Position numbers and translations under genes: made by a program. This document shows, piece by piece, positions 1 to 8,188 of a DNA stretch of 27,299 nt. The stretch is taken from the NCBI GenBank assembly GCA_905204915.1, contig CAJLBR010000013.1:1-27299 (forward strand), written 5' to 3'. The stretch is from an uncultured Clostridium sp. (GTDB taxonomy: Bacteria > Bacillota > Clostridia > TANB77 > CAG-465). Position 1 is the first letter of the stretch; every line of letters begins with the position of its first letter. The notes beneath the pieces are model-generated. The model was not told the origin of the DNA and searched no databases. It saw only the letters and a list, made by a program, of their open reading frames with translations.

Positions 1-84
1 GTACCCTATGTACAACCATTATTTGGTTCGTCTTATATTGTTTATTTTTCAATGTACTCAATCACCACACCGATGACTTGTTTT

Positions 85-113
85 AGTATAACACAAACAA
101 TAAAATATGTCAA
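85..113 (-). promoter_or_regulatory. Strong sigma-A promoter firing out of the left edge
   Basis: On the minus strand TTGACA (108-113) and TATACT (85-90) are separated by exactly 17 bases. The transcript would start near position 78 and run off the left end of the window. Its leader contains ACATTGAAAAATAAACAAT, which resembles the TTGAAAA-type antitermination and processing leaders found ahead of Firmicute 16S rRNA genes. I see no good ribosome binding site or convincing ORF in the remaining bases. I infer that an rRNA operon or another strongly expressed gene begins just outside the window. The promoter is clear; the identity of its target is a guess. Confidence 0.7.
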
Positions 114-204
114 CACTTTTTTATTTTTTTTTTAGTTTTTTTATATTTTGTTATTTGCTGTCTTACTAGTGCTCAATTATAATAACACTTTTGAAGTTAT
201 TTGT

Positions 205-244
205 CAACAAAAAAACAAAAAAAGTAGAAAAAAATTTCTACTTT
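205..244 (-). terminator. Rho-independent terminator of the zinc-ribbon gene
   Basis: A perfect 10-bp AT-rich stem (221-230 with 235-244, loop AAAA) is followed in the minus direction by a long T-rich tract (205-220). The stop codon of the zinc-ribbon gene (238-240) lies inside the stem, so the hairpin starts within the last codons. Confidence 0.7.
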
Positions 245-759
245 TTACTTTTTTCAAATTTATATCCACATTTTGAACAGAATTTTGCTTTGCCAGTACA
301 TACAAGTCCACATTGTGGGCAAACTTTTTCTAATACAACTTCTGGCTCTTCTTTAGTACTATCTTTTTTTACTTTGATAGCTTTTTGTTTTTCACCACAG
401 AATTCACAGAAAGTACTATCTTTAGAAATTATTTCCTCACAACTTGAACATTTTCTAAGACCTTTATTTAATAATATCTTAGTATTCATGTCTTTTATAT
501 CAGAATTTAGCTTATCAATTTTCTTTGATTCTTTTGTGAAAGCTTTTCCAACATCTTCACCTTTTAGGTACATTTCATAAACAGTCTTTCCCATGTCCAT
601 GTAGATGTCTTCAATTTCTTCCTCTTTATCTGATATAGCCATCCTTGTTTTAGTATCCTCTATAAACTTACCTGACTTATCTGCTACAGTATTATAAGTA
701 TCACTAGCAGCATCTCCTACTTTTTTTGAGATTTCTGTTATTTTTTTCATAAATTCCAT
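238..759 (-). CDS. Double zinc-ribbon protein of unknown function
   Basis: This is a soluble 173-residue protein. The chosen start is the ATG at 759 because AGGGGGG lies six bases upstream; an in-frame start 33 bases earlier lacks such a site. The N-terminal two thirds is charged and helical and reads like a coiled coil (MKKITEISKKVGDAASDTY at the start). Two CxxC...CxxC zinc ribbons follow: CSSC...CEFC and, near the C terminus, CPQC...CSKCGYKF, joined by a lysine-rich linker. Such ribbons usually bind structural zinc. The family resembles many unnamed Firmicute proteins annotated only as zinc-ribbon domain proteins. It has its own promoter and terminator and lies next to the Clp genes, but nothing ties it functionally to them. 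Confidence 0.8.
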   Translation of the reverse strand: MEFMKKITEISKKVGDAASDTYNTVADKSGKFIEDTKTRMAISDKEEEIEDIYMDMGKTVYEMYLKGEDVGKAFTKESKKIDKLNSDIKDMNTKILLNKGLRKCSSCEEIISKDSTFCEFCGEKQKAIKVKKDSTKEEPEVVLEKVCPQCGLVCTGKAKFCSKCGYKFEKSKK

Positions 760-782
760 CTTAATCCCCCCTACTTCTATTA

Positions 783-811
783 TATATATCACATGGAAAA
801 TTAATATTCAA
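783..811 (-). promoter_or_regulatory. Promoter of the zinc-ribbon gene
   Basis: On the minus strand TTGAAT (806-811), a 17-base spacer and TATATA (783-788) preceded by TGA form an extended -10 sigma-A promoter. It starts just downstream of the terminator of the preceding Clp gene, so the zinc-ribbon gene is probably transcribed alone. Confidence 0.55.
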
Positions 812-837
812 TAATAATCACAAAAATTTTACAAAAG

Positions 838-862
838 AAAAGGGGAAAATAATTCCCCTTTT
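838..862 (-). terminator. Terminator of the second Clp ATPase gene
   Basis: The stem AAAAGGGGAA (838-847) pairs with TTCCCCTTTT (853-862) around a 5-base loop. In the minus direction it continues into TTTTCTTTTG. It lies 3 bases beyond the stop codon at 866. Confidence 0.8.
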
Positions 863-865
863 TCA

Positions 866-3121
866 TTATTTTGAATTTATCAACATATTTTGGTTTGACC
901 TTACATTTATTTTTTCGTTTTCCAAGCAAATACGTATGCCATCGTTGCCACCTTGAGTAAGTATTATCTCAGAAATTTTAAACTTGATTTCATTCTCTAT
1001 AAACCTTTTTATTGGACGAACACCATATTTATCATCTGCATATTTTTCAGCAATAAAGTTTATAATTTCTTCATCATATCTTAAAGTGTAACCACAGTCT
1101 TTTACCTGTTTTACCAACAGTTCGATAAGATTTTTCACTACTACTTTACTGCTTTCAAACCCAATCTTATTAAAAAGTACTATTGAGTCTATACGATTTA
1201 AGAATTCAGGTCTAAAATTCTTTTCAAGCTCTCTCATGCCAGCAGCTTTAGCAATTTCATAATCGCTTTCATCTTTTTTATTAAAACCTACCACTTTTTC
1301 TTTATCAATTGAGAATCCAATATTTGATGTCATTATTATAATTGTATTCTTAAAGTTTATAGTTTCACCATTATTACTCGTAAGTCTACCATCATCCAAT
1401 ATTTGCAAAAATATATTGAAAACACTAGGATGTGCTTTTTCGATTTCATCAAATAAGACAATCGAGTAAGGTTTGTTTTTAACTTCCTTTAACAGATAAG
1501 CTGATTCATCATAACCCACATATCCTGGAGCTGCTCCGATAAGTTTAGTAATGCTAATGGGTTCTGAATACTCTGACATATCTAATCTAATAAGAGCATC
1601 TTTGCTTCCAAAGATTTCATTTGCAAGAACTTTTACAAGCTCTGTTTTACCAACACCTGTAGGGCCATAAAAAATGAAAGAAATTGGCTTATTTGGATCT
1701 AAAAGTCCTGACTTAGAAATTTTTATCATTTTACTTATTTCTTCTATAGCAAAATTTTGTCCCACAATCTGACTTTTTAATTTTTCACCAAGGTTGTTTA
1801 CTCTTTCAGCATCACCTTTCTCTACTTCTTTTAATGGAATTCCAGTCATTTGAGAAACCACTTTATTCACATCTTTTTTAGCTAGTACAGGATTTTCCAT
1901 TTTATACTTTACTGACTTTATGTGTAACTTTATTACAGAATCCTCGAGAAGATCTAAAGCCTTATCAGGAAAACTACGATATGTCAAATATCTTTCTGAA
2001 ACTTTTATTATATGATTTATTACCTCGGTTGGAATTTTAATAGAATATTTTCTTTCATATATTTTCTTCGTAAAATTGAGAATTTTTATTGTTTCACTTG
2101 CGCTTGGTTCATCAACAACAACTTTTTGAAATCTTCTTTCAAGTGCACTATCTGATTCAATATACTTTCTATATTCTTCAAAAGTAGTAGCACCTATTAT
2201 ACTAATATCGCCGTTTGATAAGTAAGGTTTTAAAATATTTGACGCATCTATCGCACCATCCGCGCTTCCTGCACCATTCAGTGTATGAATTTCATCTATA
2301 AAAAGAATAATATTATCCTTTTTAAGAACTTCTTTTATAACTTTATTTAACCTTTCTTCCATATCGCCTCTATATTTACAACCTGCTAACATTTCAGAAA
2401 TATTCAATTTGAGTATTTTTTTATTTTTTAATGTTAATATCCTTTCTTCTACAAGGTCGATACACAACTGCTCCACAATACAAGATTTGCCTACTCCTGG
2501 TTTTCCTACCAAAATTGGATTAGATTTTTTTGTTTTAAGCAAAACTTCTTCAATCCTTTGAATTTCTTTTTTTCTGCCAAATATAGGATTGTATTTTTTA
2601 TTGTAAGCATCAAAAGTCATATCTTGGCAATAATCAATTTTCTCTTGCACACCATACTTTGTCTTCATATAACTTTCATTTTTAGTTAATGTATACACGT
2701 TATTTTCCAGATCTTCTAAAATTCTTTCGGTTAATCTGCATTTGAAATATCCATCTATATAAATAAAAATTTCCTCGTCTGTTAATAAGCTAAAAAGAAG
2801 ATCAACTTCATATACTTCATTATCACGAGCAGAAGCAATTAAAATTTCTTTTATTTCTTCACTTATACTACATAGTTTTCCTCTATCTCTTTTAGAGTTA
2901 AATTTTTTAGTCAAATCTTGCAGATTATCACGATTCATTCCATATTTTTTTAAAATATTTTTTGTTACCTCTCCACATGAAGACATTGAAACCAAAATAT
3001 CAAAGAGTTCCATTTTTGCAAATTTATTATATTTGCAATACAATATTGCTCCCCGAAAAATATTGTCAACTTCTTCCGAAAATATCAAGAATTCTACTCC
3101 AAGTTCTTTTCTAATGTTCAT
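866..3121 (-). CDS. ClpC/ClpA-like AAA+ unfoldase paralogue without M domain
   Basis: A Hsp100 unfoldase of 751 residues with two AAA+ rings. The ATG at 3121 is preferred over the ATG at 3127 because GGGAGG sits eight bases before it but only two before the other. D1 has Walker A GKPGVGKS (about 206-213), Walker B ILFIDE and pore loop KYRG; D2 has GPTGVGKT (about 486), IVLFDEIEKAH and pore loop GYVGY. Both arginine-finger regions look intact. A VGF loop near residue 611 matches the ClpP-docking loop of ClpC, so it probably feeds ClpP. The N domain is divergent: the second TEHILL-type repeat is degraded. The coiled-coil M domain, about 60-70 residues in ClpC, is reduced to about 17, giving a ClpA-like plan. 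It has its own promoter without a CtsR site. Substrates and adaptors are unknown. Confidence 0.9.
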   Translation of the reverse strand: MNIRKELGVEFLIFSEEVDNIFRGAILYCKYNKFAKMELFDILVSMSSCGEVTKNILKKYGMNRDNLQDLTKKFNSKRDRGKLCSISEEIKEILIASARDNEVYEVDLLFSLLTDEEIFIYIDGYFKCRLTERILEDLENNVYTLTKNESYMKTKYGVQEKIDYCQDMTFDAYNKKYNPIFGRKKEIQRIEEVLLKTKKSNPILVGKPGVGKSCIVEQLCIDLVEERILTLKNKKILKLNISEMLAGCKYRGDMEERLNKVIKEVLKKDNIILFIDEIHTLNGAGSADGAIDASNILKPYLSNGDISIIGATTFEEYRKYIESDSALERRFQKVVVDEPSASETIKILNFTKKIYERKYSIKIPTEVINHIIKVSERYLTYRSFPDKALDLLEDSVIKLHIKSVKYKMENPVLAKKDVNKVVSQMTGIPLKEVEKGDAERVNNLGEKLKSQIVGQNFAIEEISKMIKISKSGLLDPNKPISFIFYGPTGVGKTELVKVLANEIFGSKDALIRLDMSEYSEPISITKLIGAAPGYVGYDESAYLLKEVKNKPYSIVLFDEIEKAHPSVFNIFLQILDDGRLTSNNGETINFKNTIIIMTSNIGFSIDKEKVVGFNKKDESDYEIAKAAGMRELEKNFRPEFLNRIDSIVLFNKIGFESSKVVVKNLIELLVKQVKDCGYTLRYDEEIINFIAEKYADDKYGVRPIKRFIENEIKFKISEIILTQGGNDGIRICLENEKINVRSNQNMLINSK

Positions 3122-3177
3122 AACCATTGCCTCCCTAAAAATTATTAAATTTATAGTTTGAACTAAAAATTATGTAA

Positions 3178-3206
3178 ATTATAGCACTATCTTTTCTAAA
3201 AAGCAA
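3178..3206 (-). promoter_or_regulatory. Promoter of the second Clp ATPase gene
   Basis: On the minus strand TTGCTT (3201-3206), 17 bases, then TATAAT (3178-3183) with an upstream TGC (extended -10). The -35 element abuts the clpC terminator stem. No GTCAAA direct repeat is present, so I infer that CtsR does not act here. Confidence 0.7.
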
Positions 3207-3237
3207 GAAAAAATGTAGATTAACTCTACATTTTTTC
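3207..3237 (-). terminator. Terminator of the ctsR-clpC operon
   Basis: A 13-bp stem (3207-3219 with 3225-3237, loop TTAAC) is followed in the minus direction by a T-rich stretch. It lies 44 bases beyond the clpC stop codon and separates the operon from the second Clp gene. Confidence 0.75.
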
Positions 3238-3281
3238 AATTTATCAAATATTATTTTGTATAACCACATAGTATTTTTCTT

Positions 3282-5714
3282 TTATTTTTCTTTATTTACA
3301 ACAACATGATTGTCTTTTAAATCTAGTCTTATAGTATCTTTTTCTTTTATTTTTTGGTCTAATAGAGCTTCAACTATCGTATCTTCTACATTAGATTGAA
3401 TAGCTCTTTTTAATGGTCTTGCACCATATGTATCATCAAATCCTACTTTTGCTAAATAAGTTATGACTTCATCTGATACTGTCATCTTAATTCCTTTTTC
3501 CTCAACTCTTTTTTCTACATCTTTTAGTAAAAGTTTAGTTATTTCTTTTATACTATCTTCTGAAAGTTTCTTAAATACAATTATTTCATCCAATCTATTT
3601 AAAAATTCTGGTCTAAATGTCTTTTTCAATTCATCCATAACATTTTCTTTAGTTTTTTCGTAATTTTCTTTAGCATCGTTATTAGTAACAAATCCCATAG
3701 ATTTATTTTCAACTATATTTCTAGCACCAACATTAGAAGTCATTATAATAACTGTATTTTTAAAGTTTACTACTCTACCATTTGAATCTGTTAATCTACC
3801 ATCATCTAATATTTGTAAAAGCATATTAAACACATCAGGATGAGCTTTTTCTATTTCGTCAAATAATATTATACTATATGGTTTTCTTCTTACTTGTTCT
3901 GTTAACTGTCCGCCATCTTCATATCCAACATATCCTGGAGGTGAACCGATTAATTTAGATACGCTATGTGGTTCCATATATTCTGACATATCTAATCTAA
4001 TCATAGAATTTTCATCACCAAATAAATTTTCTGCTAGAGCTTTAGTAAGTTCTGTTTTACCTACTCCTGTTGGACCCAAGAATATAAATGATCCTATTGG
4101 TCTTTTTTCGTCTTTAAGACCCACTCTTGCTCTTTTTATAGCACGTGCCAAAGCATTTACAGCTTCATCTTGGCCTATAACTCTCTTTTTTAAACTTTCA
4201 TCTAATTTTTTTAATTTCTCAGCTTCTGTTTCTGTAAATTTTTCAAGTGGAATTTTTGTCCAATTAGAAACTACTTGGCAAACATCCTCTTTAGTTATAC
4301 TTACAGCTTTATTCTTTTTGTTCTTTTCCCATTTTTCCTTTTCTTTTTCTAAGTTTTCTTTCAATTTCTTTTCTTCATCCCTTAAAGATGCAGCTTTTTC
4401 AAAAGATTGAGAAATAATAGCTTCCTCTTTTTCTTTTGATACTTTTTCTATGTCCTTTTCAATTTTAGTTACTTTATCAGGCATTGTGACACTTTTTAAT
4501 TTTATTTTAGAACATGCTTCATCAATAATATCAATTGCTTTATCTGGTAAGAATCTATCATTAATGTATCTTTGAGACAATAATACAGCTTCTTTTATAG
4601 CTTCATCAGTTATTTTAACTTTATGATGAGCCTCATATTTATCTTTTAATCCTTGTAGAATTTTAACGCTATCTTCAGCGTTTGGTTCATCTATTAATAC
4701 ACTTTGAAATCTTCTTTCTAGTGCACTATCTTTTTCAATATGTTTTCTATATTCATTTAATGTAGTCGCACCTATTATTTGAACTTCCCCTCTTGAAAGT
4801 AATGGTTTCAAAATGTTAGCAGCATCCATTGCACCTTCTGCAGAACCTGCACCTATTATAGTATGCAACTCATCAATAAATAAAATAACATTTCCATTTT
4901 TCTTTATTTCTTGTAAGGATTTTTTTAATCTTTCCTCAAAATCTCCTCTGTATTTTGCACCTGCAATCATTGATGACATATCTAGGCTTACAACTCTTTT
5001 ATTTTTTAAAACTTCTGGAACATTTCCTTCTACAATCATTTGCGCTAACCCTTCTACTACAGCAGTTTTACCAACCCCTGGCTCGCCTATTAGCACTGGG
5101 TTGTTTTTTGTTCTTCTACTTAATATTTCTATTATTCTTTGTATTTCGCTATCTCTTCCTATAACTGGGTCTAATTTATTCTCCCTTGCCATATCAGTTA
5201 AATCTTTTCCATACTGATTTAGAGTTGGGGTATTTTTATTTTCACTGCCCACTTTTGATTGTGTTGAAAATCCGTTAATTGGAGAGTCTTCACTAAGAAG
5301 TCTTAATAGCTCTGCAAAAATCTTTTGAGGATCAACGTCAGCTTCTATTAAAATACGAACTGCTACACTATCTATTTCTCTCATAAGTGAAAGCAATATA
5401 TGTTCAGTTCCAACATAACTTTGCCCCATTCTTTTTGCTTCTCTAGTACTATTTTCAATAATTCTTTTTGCTCTTGGCGTAAATTCTATTTCGTCTTCTA
5501 AAGTATCCATTACTCCATCTACTTTTAATATTTCATTTTCGACATATTCAGCAGTAAGTCCTTGCTCTGTTAAAATTTTACTTGCAAGTCCTTCTCCTTC
5601 TGCTATTAGTCCATATAATATATGTTCAGTTCCTATAAAAGAATAATTATGTTCTTCAGAAAATTCCCTACTAATTTCTAGAGCCCTACTAGCTCTTCCT
5701 GTAAATTCATACAT
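3282..5714 (-). CDS. clpC: ClpC, ATP-dependent unfoldase of the ClpCP protease
   Basis: ClpC, 810 residues, the normal family length. The N domain (1-145) carries two TEHIL repeats; Glu30 and Glu104 match the phosphoarginine-docking glutamates known from B. subtilis ClpC. D1 has Walker A GEPGVGKT (210-217), Walker B ILFIDE, pore loop KYRGDFEERL and arginine finger ALERRF. The M domain (about 412-470) has the EKAASLRDEEKKL coiled coil that binds adaptors. D2 has GPTGVGKTE, the GYVGY pore loop and an MGF tripeptide (673-675) for ClpP docking. It unfolds proteins, including those arginine-phosphorylated by McsB, for degradation by ClpP, which is not encoded in this window. It is the last gene of the CtsR operon, one base after mcsB, with GAGAGGAG as ribosome binding site. 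Confidence 0.98.
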   Translation of the reverse strand: MYEFTGRASRALEISREFSEEHNYSFIGTEHILYGLIAEGEGLASKILTEQGLTAEYVENEILKVDGVMDTLEDEIEFTPRAKRIIENSTREAKRMGQSYVGTEHILLSLMREIDSVAVRILIEADVDPQKIFAELLRLLSEDSPINGFSTQSKVGSENKNTPTLNQYGKDLTDMARENKLDPVIGRDSEIQRIIEILSRRTKNNPVLIGEPGVGKTAVVEGLAQMIVEGNVPEVLKNKRVVSLDMSSMIAGAKYRGDFEERLKKSLQEIKKNGNVILFIDELHTIIGAGSAEGAMDAANILKPLLSRGEVQIIGATTLNEYRKHIEKDSALERRFQSVLIDEPNAEDSVKILQGLKDKYEAHHKVKITDEAIKEAVLLSQRYINDRFLPDKAIDIIDEACSKIKLKSVTMPDKVTKIEKDIEKVSKEKEEAIISQSFEKAASLRDEEKKLKENLEKEKEKWEKNKKNKAVSITKEDVCQVVSNWTKIPLEKFTETEAEKLKKLDESLKKRVIGQDEAVNALARAIKRARVGLKDEKRPIGSFIFLGPTGVGKTELTKALAENLFGDENSMIRLDMSEYMEPHSVSKLIGSPPGYVGYEDGGQLTEQVRRKPYSIILFDEIEKAHPDVFNMLLQILDDGRLTDSNGRVVNFKNTVIIMTSNVGARNIVENKSMGFVTNNDAKENYEKTKENVMDELKKTFRPEFLNRLDEIIVFKKLSEDSIKEITKLLLKDVEKRVEEKGIKMTVSDEVITYLAKVGFDDTYGARPLKRAIQSNVEDTIVEALLDQKIKEKDTIRLDLKDNHVVVNKEK

Positions 5715-5715
5715 A

Positions 5716-6711
5716 TTATTTCAACTCCTCTCTTACATAATCTGCTCTCTTAATGTTTTCTTCTTTTCTATCAAATTTATTTTTATATATTAACTGTAAG
5801 CAATTTGAATGTGTATCAATCAATAATTGTTGAATTTTTTCAAGCTTTACTTCTTCTATAATGTTCATTGCTGTACCCAAACGTAATTTTGATAGTAATT
5901 TTAAACATTCTTCTTCTTTCAATATTCTTGCATTTTTCAAAATTCCATATGCTCTATATATTTCATCCTTTAATTCTAAGGTATTAATCCTATTTCTTGC
6001 TTTTCTTTCTTCATTTATAAGTGTCTTTACCACAATACTTACCCTATCTATAATTTCTTCATCTGTAACACCTAAAGTTTTTTGATTTGAAATTTGGTAA
6101 ATATTACCATATGCAGAACTATTTTCTCCATACATTCCTCTAACAGAAATTCCAAGTCCACTTACCTGTTCCAAGATTTTTGGCAATGTTCCAATTGCAC
6201 TTAAAGCTGGTAAGTGAAGCATTATAGATACTCTCATTCCGGCACCAACGTTTGTAGGGCATGCTGTTAGATATCCATATTTATCATTTCTAGCAAATTT
6301 AATCTTATCTTCTACTTCTTGAGTAAAATCACATAATCTATCATAACATTTATTTATATTAAACCCTGGTTCAAATGATTGTATTCTTAAATGATCTTCC
6401 TCATTTATCATTGCTACTAAGCTATTGTCATCATTTACAACTATTGCACCATTTCTATTACAAGCAAATTCTTTTGAAATTAAATATTTTTCAACTAAAC
6501 TATAAAGAGTTACTTCATCCATATCTTTACTTTTTAATAGTGTATATTTATCTTTATCAATTACTTTACTAATTTCGTTTATTATTTTTTCTTTTTCATC
6601 TTTAGAAAGTAAGTGTTCAAATTTATATCCACTAATATTTCTAGCAAATCTAACTCTTGTAGATATAACGACATCTGAATCATCTGATATTTCGTTAAAC
6701 CACATATTCAT
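5716..6711 (-). CDS. mcsB: McsB protein arginine kinase
   Basis: McsB phosphorylates arginine residues of misfolded proteins and of CtsR, marking them for ClpCP. The 331-residue protein shows the phosphagen-kinase-type catalytic fold: STRVRFARNISG near residue 17, the ACPTNVGAGMR loop in the middle and RGMYGENSSAYGNIYQISN. It is about 30 residues shorter than B. subtilis McsB, mostly by eye at the C terminus. The C-terminal stretch reads ENIKRADYVREEL where the family's RDxxRA phosphoarginine-sensing motif would be expected, so allosteric sensing may be weakened. The start codon overlaps the mcsA stop by one base (TAATG), which suggests translational coupling. A second in-frame ATG two codons downstream is also possible. 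Confidence 0.97.
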   Translation of the reverse strand: MNMWFNEISDDSDVVISTRVRFARNISGYKFEHLLSKDEKEKIINEISKVIDKDKYTLLKSKDMDEVTLYSLVEKYLISKEFACNRNGAIVVNDDNSLVAMINEEDHLRIQSFEPGFNINKCYDRLCDFTQEVEDKIKFARNDKYGYLTACPTNVGAGMRVSIMLHLPALSAIGTLPKILEQVSGLGISVRGMYGENSSAYGNIYQISNQKTLGVTDEEIIDRVSIVVKTLINEERKARNRINTLELKDEIYRAYGILKNARILKEEECLKLLSKLRLGTAMNIIEEVKLEKIQQLLIDTHSNCLQLIYKNKFDRKEENIKRADYVREELK

Positions 6712-7220
6712 TATCTCCCTTCAATTTCTTTTATTTTATCTCTAATTACTGCAGCTTCTTCATACTTTTCATCTTTTACAAGCTTTTCAAGTTTTGTTTT
6801 CAATTTTTCTAGTTCATTAGAAGAAGTATCTTTATTATCTTTATTATCTTTTTTACCTATTTTCTTCTTACTATTTTCTTTACTAGAATTTAATGTTTTA
6901 ACATGTCTAGATTTTCCATGTAATTTTATAAACAAATCATCCAATCTGTCTGAAAAACTTTCATAGCAATTTGGACATCCAAAAAATCCTGTTTTCAAAT
7001 AGTCATCAAAACTATATCCACAAACCTTACATACCTCTGGTTCCTCCATTAAATTGTATCCTTGTAGAGATGCAAATATTGGAGAAAATATATTTGAGAA
7101 ACTTGTGAATCCTAAGTTTTGTGCACAATCAGAGCATAAATGTAATTCTTGTTTTTCACCATTTATATTTTCATAATATCTAACTGTTGCCTCTTTTTTA
7201 CCACAACTTTGACATTTCAT
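6711..7220 (-). CDS. mcsA: McsA, zinc-binding activator of McsB
   Basis: McsA binds zinc and activates the McsB kinase. I start the 169-residue protein at the ATG at 7220 (MKCQSCG), eight bases after AAAGGAG; an upstream in-frame GTG overlaps the Shine-Dalgarno site and is unlikely. Two four-cysteine clusters are visible: CQSC...CSDC in the first 35 residues and CKVC...CPNC around residues 65-90. A lysine/asparagine-rich linker follows, then a UVR motif (LEKLVKDEKYEEAAVIRDKI) at the C terminus, as in the family. It sits between ctsR and mcsB in the conserved order. Confidence 0.96.
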   Translation of the reverse strand: MKCQSCGKKEATVRYYENINGEKQELHLCSDCAQNLGFTSFSNIFSPIFASLQGYNLMEEPEVCKVCGYSFDDYLKTGFFGCPNCYESFSDRLDDLFIKLHGKSRHVKTLNSSKENSKKKIGKKDNKDNKDTSSNELEKLKTKLEKLVKDEKYEEAAVIRDKIKEIEGR

Positions 7221-7233
7221 AAAAATCACTCCT

Positions 7234-7680
7234 TTAAATTAAATTTATTATCATACTTTTAAAAATATCCGCTCGCACTAAATCTCTTATTGATGTATCA
7301 ACCTTATCTAAACTCTTATCAGATATTGCTGCTCTTATCAAACTAGCTTCATTTTTGCCCAAAATATTATATCTTAAAAATTCTTTCAAGTAAACGTCTG
7401 CGACATTTTGTGACAATTTACCCTTTATCTTGTCAATTATATTCGATATTTGTTCGGATTTAGAAAGGTCAATTTTATTTATTCTTATATAACCTCCCCC
7501 TCCTCTTCTACTTTCAACATAAAATCCTAATTCGGGAACAAATCTTGTTGATATAACATAATTTATTTGAGACGGAACACAATTAAACTTATTTGCAAGT
7601 TCATTTCTTTGTAGTTCAACATATTCACCATCTTCAAAAATGCTTTTTATATATTCTTCTATAATATCTGATAATTTCAT
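7234..7680 (-). CDS. ctsR: CtsR heat-shock repressor
   Basis: CtsR is the dimeric winged-helix repressor of class III heat-shock genes (clp genes) in Firmicutes. The 148-residue protein has the N-terminal helix-turn-helix (NELANKFNCVPSQINYVIST) followed by the wing ESRRGGGGYIRI, whose glycine-rich tip senses temperature in B. subtilis. The C-terminal domain ends in a stretch typical of the dimerisation and McsB-interaction region. AAAGGAG lies upstream of the ATG. It is the first gene of the operon and has a CtsR operator directly over its transcription start, so it is autoregulated. Confidence 0.97.
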   Translation of the reverse strand: MKLSDIIEEYIKSIFEDGEYVELQRNELANKFNCVPSQINYVISTRFVPELGFYVESRRGGGGYIRINKIDLSKSEQISNIIDKIKGKLSQNVADVYLKEFLRYNILGKNEASLIRAAISDKSLDKVDTSIRDLVRADIFKSMIINLI

Positions 7681-7701
7681 TTTGTCATCTCCTTTTCTGA
7701 T

Positions 7702-7718
7702 TTTGACTTTCTTTGACT
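7702..7718 (-). promoter_or_regulatory. CtsR operator
   Basis: The minus strand reads AGTCAAAGAAAGTCAAA, an exact fit to the CtsR consensus of two GTCAAA heptads (RGTCAAA N AN RGTCAAA). It covers the predicted transcription start, where binding would block initiation. It is the only such site I found in the window. Confidence 0.92.
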
Positions 7719-7724
7719 ATTAAT

Positions 7725-7753
7725 AGTATACACCCATATTCTAAATTTGTCAA
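7725..7753 (-). promoter_or_regulatory. Promoter of the ctsR-mcsA-mcsB-clpC operon
   Basis: On the minus strand consensus TTGACA (7748-7753), 17 bases, then TATACT (7725-7730). Transcription should start near 7718, at the edge of the CtsR operator. Confidence 0.9.
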
Positions 7754-7783
7754 CTAATAAATTTAAAAAATAAATAAAAAATA

Positions 7784-7806
7784 GCCACTCGATAATATCG
7801 AGTGGC
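7784..7806 (-). terminator. Terminator of the 81-residue orphan gene
   Basis: A perfect inverted repeat GCCACTCGATA/TATCGAGTGGC (9 bp paired with a 5-base loop) is followed in the minus direction by TATTTTTTATTTATTTTTT. It is the most GC-rich stem in the window and insulates the ctsR promoter. Confidence 0.9.
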
Positions 7807-7813
7807 CTGCGTG

Positions 7814-8059
7814 TTAATTAAAGTCAAAGCACTTAACTATTTCATCAATTTGCTCTCTTGATTTGATTGAATCAACTGCCAAAGTCATTTTCACCACGGA
7901 ATCGTTCATGCCTCTAAGAGAGTTTACTATATCAGTTACCTCATCAGGAGTAAGCTCATCCTTAGCAGCTTTCAAAAGTTCCATCATATCCCTCTCAATC
8001 ATACACGCCATTTTAATATTGCTCATCATTGCTGTCACAAAAGCTATAGATTTTTCCAT
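7814..8059 (-). CDS. Small helical protein of unknown function
   Basis: An 81-residue protein that I do not recognise. The ATG follows CGGAGG with 7-base spacing. It is methionine-rich (seven of the first 27 residues), has no signal peptide or membrane segment, and looks entirely helical, with pairs such as ELTPDEVTDIVNSLRGMND that suggest a helical hairpin. It has its own promoter and strong terminator, which supports it as a real single-gene unit. It lies between rpoD and the ctsR operon. Confidence 0.75.
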   Translation of the reverse strand: MEKSIAFVTAMMSNIKMACMIERDMMELLKAAKDELTPDEVTDIVNSLRGMNDSVVKMTLAVDSIKSREQIDEIVKCFDFN

Positions 8060-8110
8060 ATTAATACCTCCGTCAAATTATTGAACAAAATTACACTATA
8101 TACTATGTAT

Positions 8111-8139
8111 ATTATATCATACTATGTTATAAAAGTAAA
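8111..8139 (-). promoter_or_regulatory. Promoter of the 81-residue orphan gene
   Basis: On the minus strand TTTACT (8134-8139), 17 bases, then TATAAT (8111-8116) preceded by TGA (extended -10). It lies just beyond the rpoD terminator. Confidence 0.65.
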
Positions 8140-8150
8140 TAGATTACATA

Positions 8151-8186
8151 AAAAATCTCGAAAGAACATGTTCTCTCGAGATTTTT
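8151..8186 (-). terminator. Terminator of the dnaG-rpoD operon
   Basis: A long hairpin: outer arms AAAAATCTCGA/TCGAGATTTTT and an inner perfect palindrome AGAACATGTTCT, joined through a G-U pair on the minus RNA. It lies 3 bases after the rpoD stop and ends in a T run. Confidence 0.85.
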
Positions 8187-8188
8187 TA

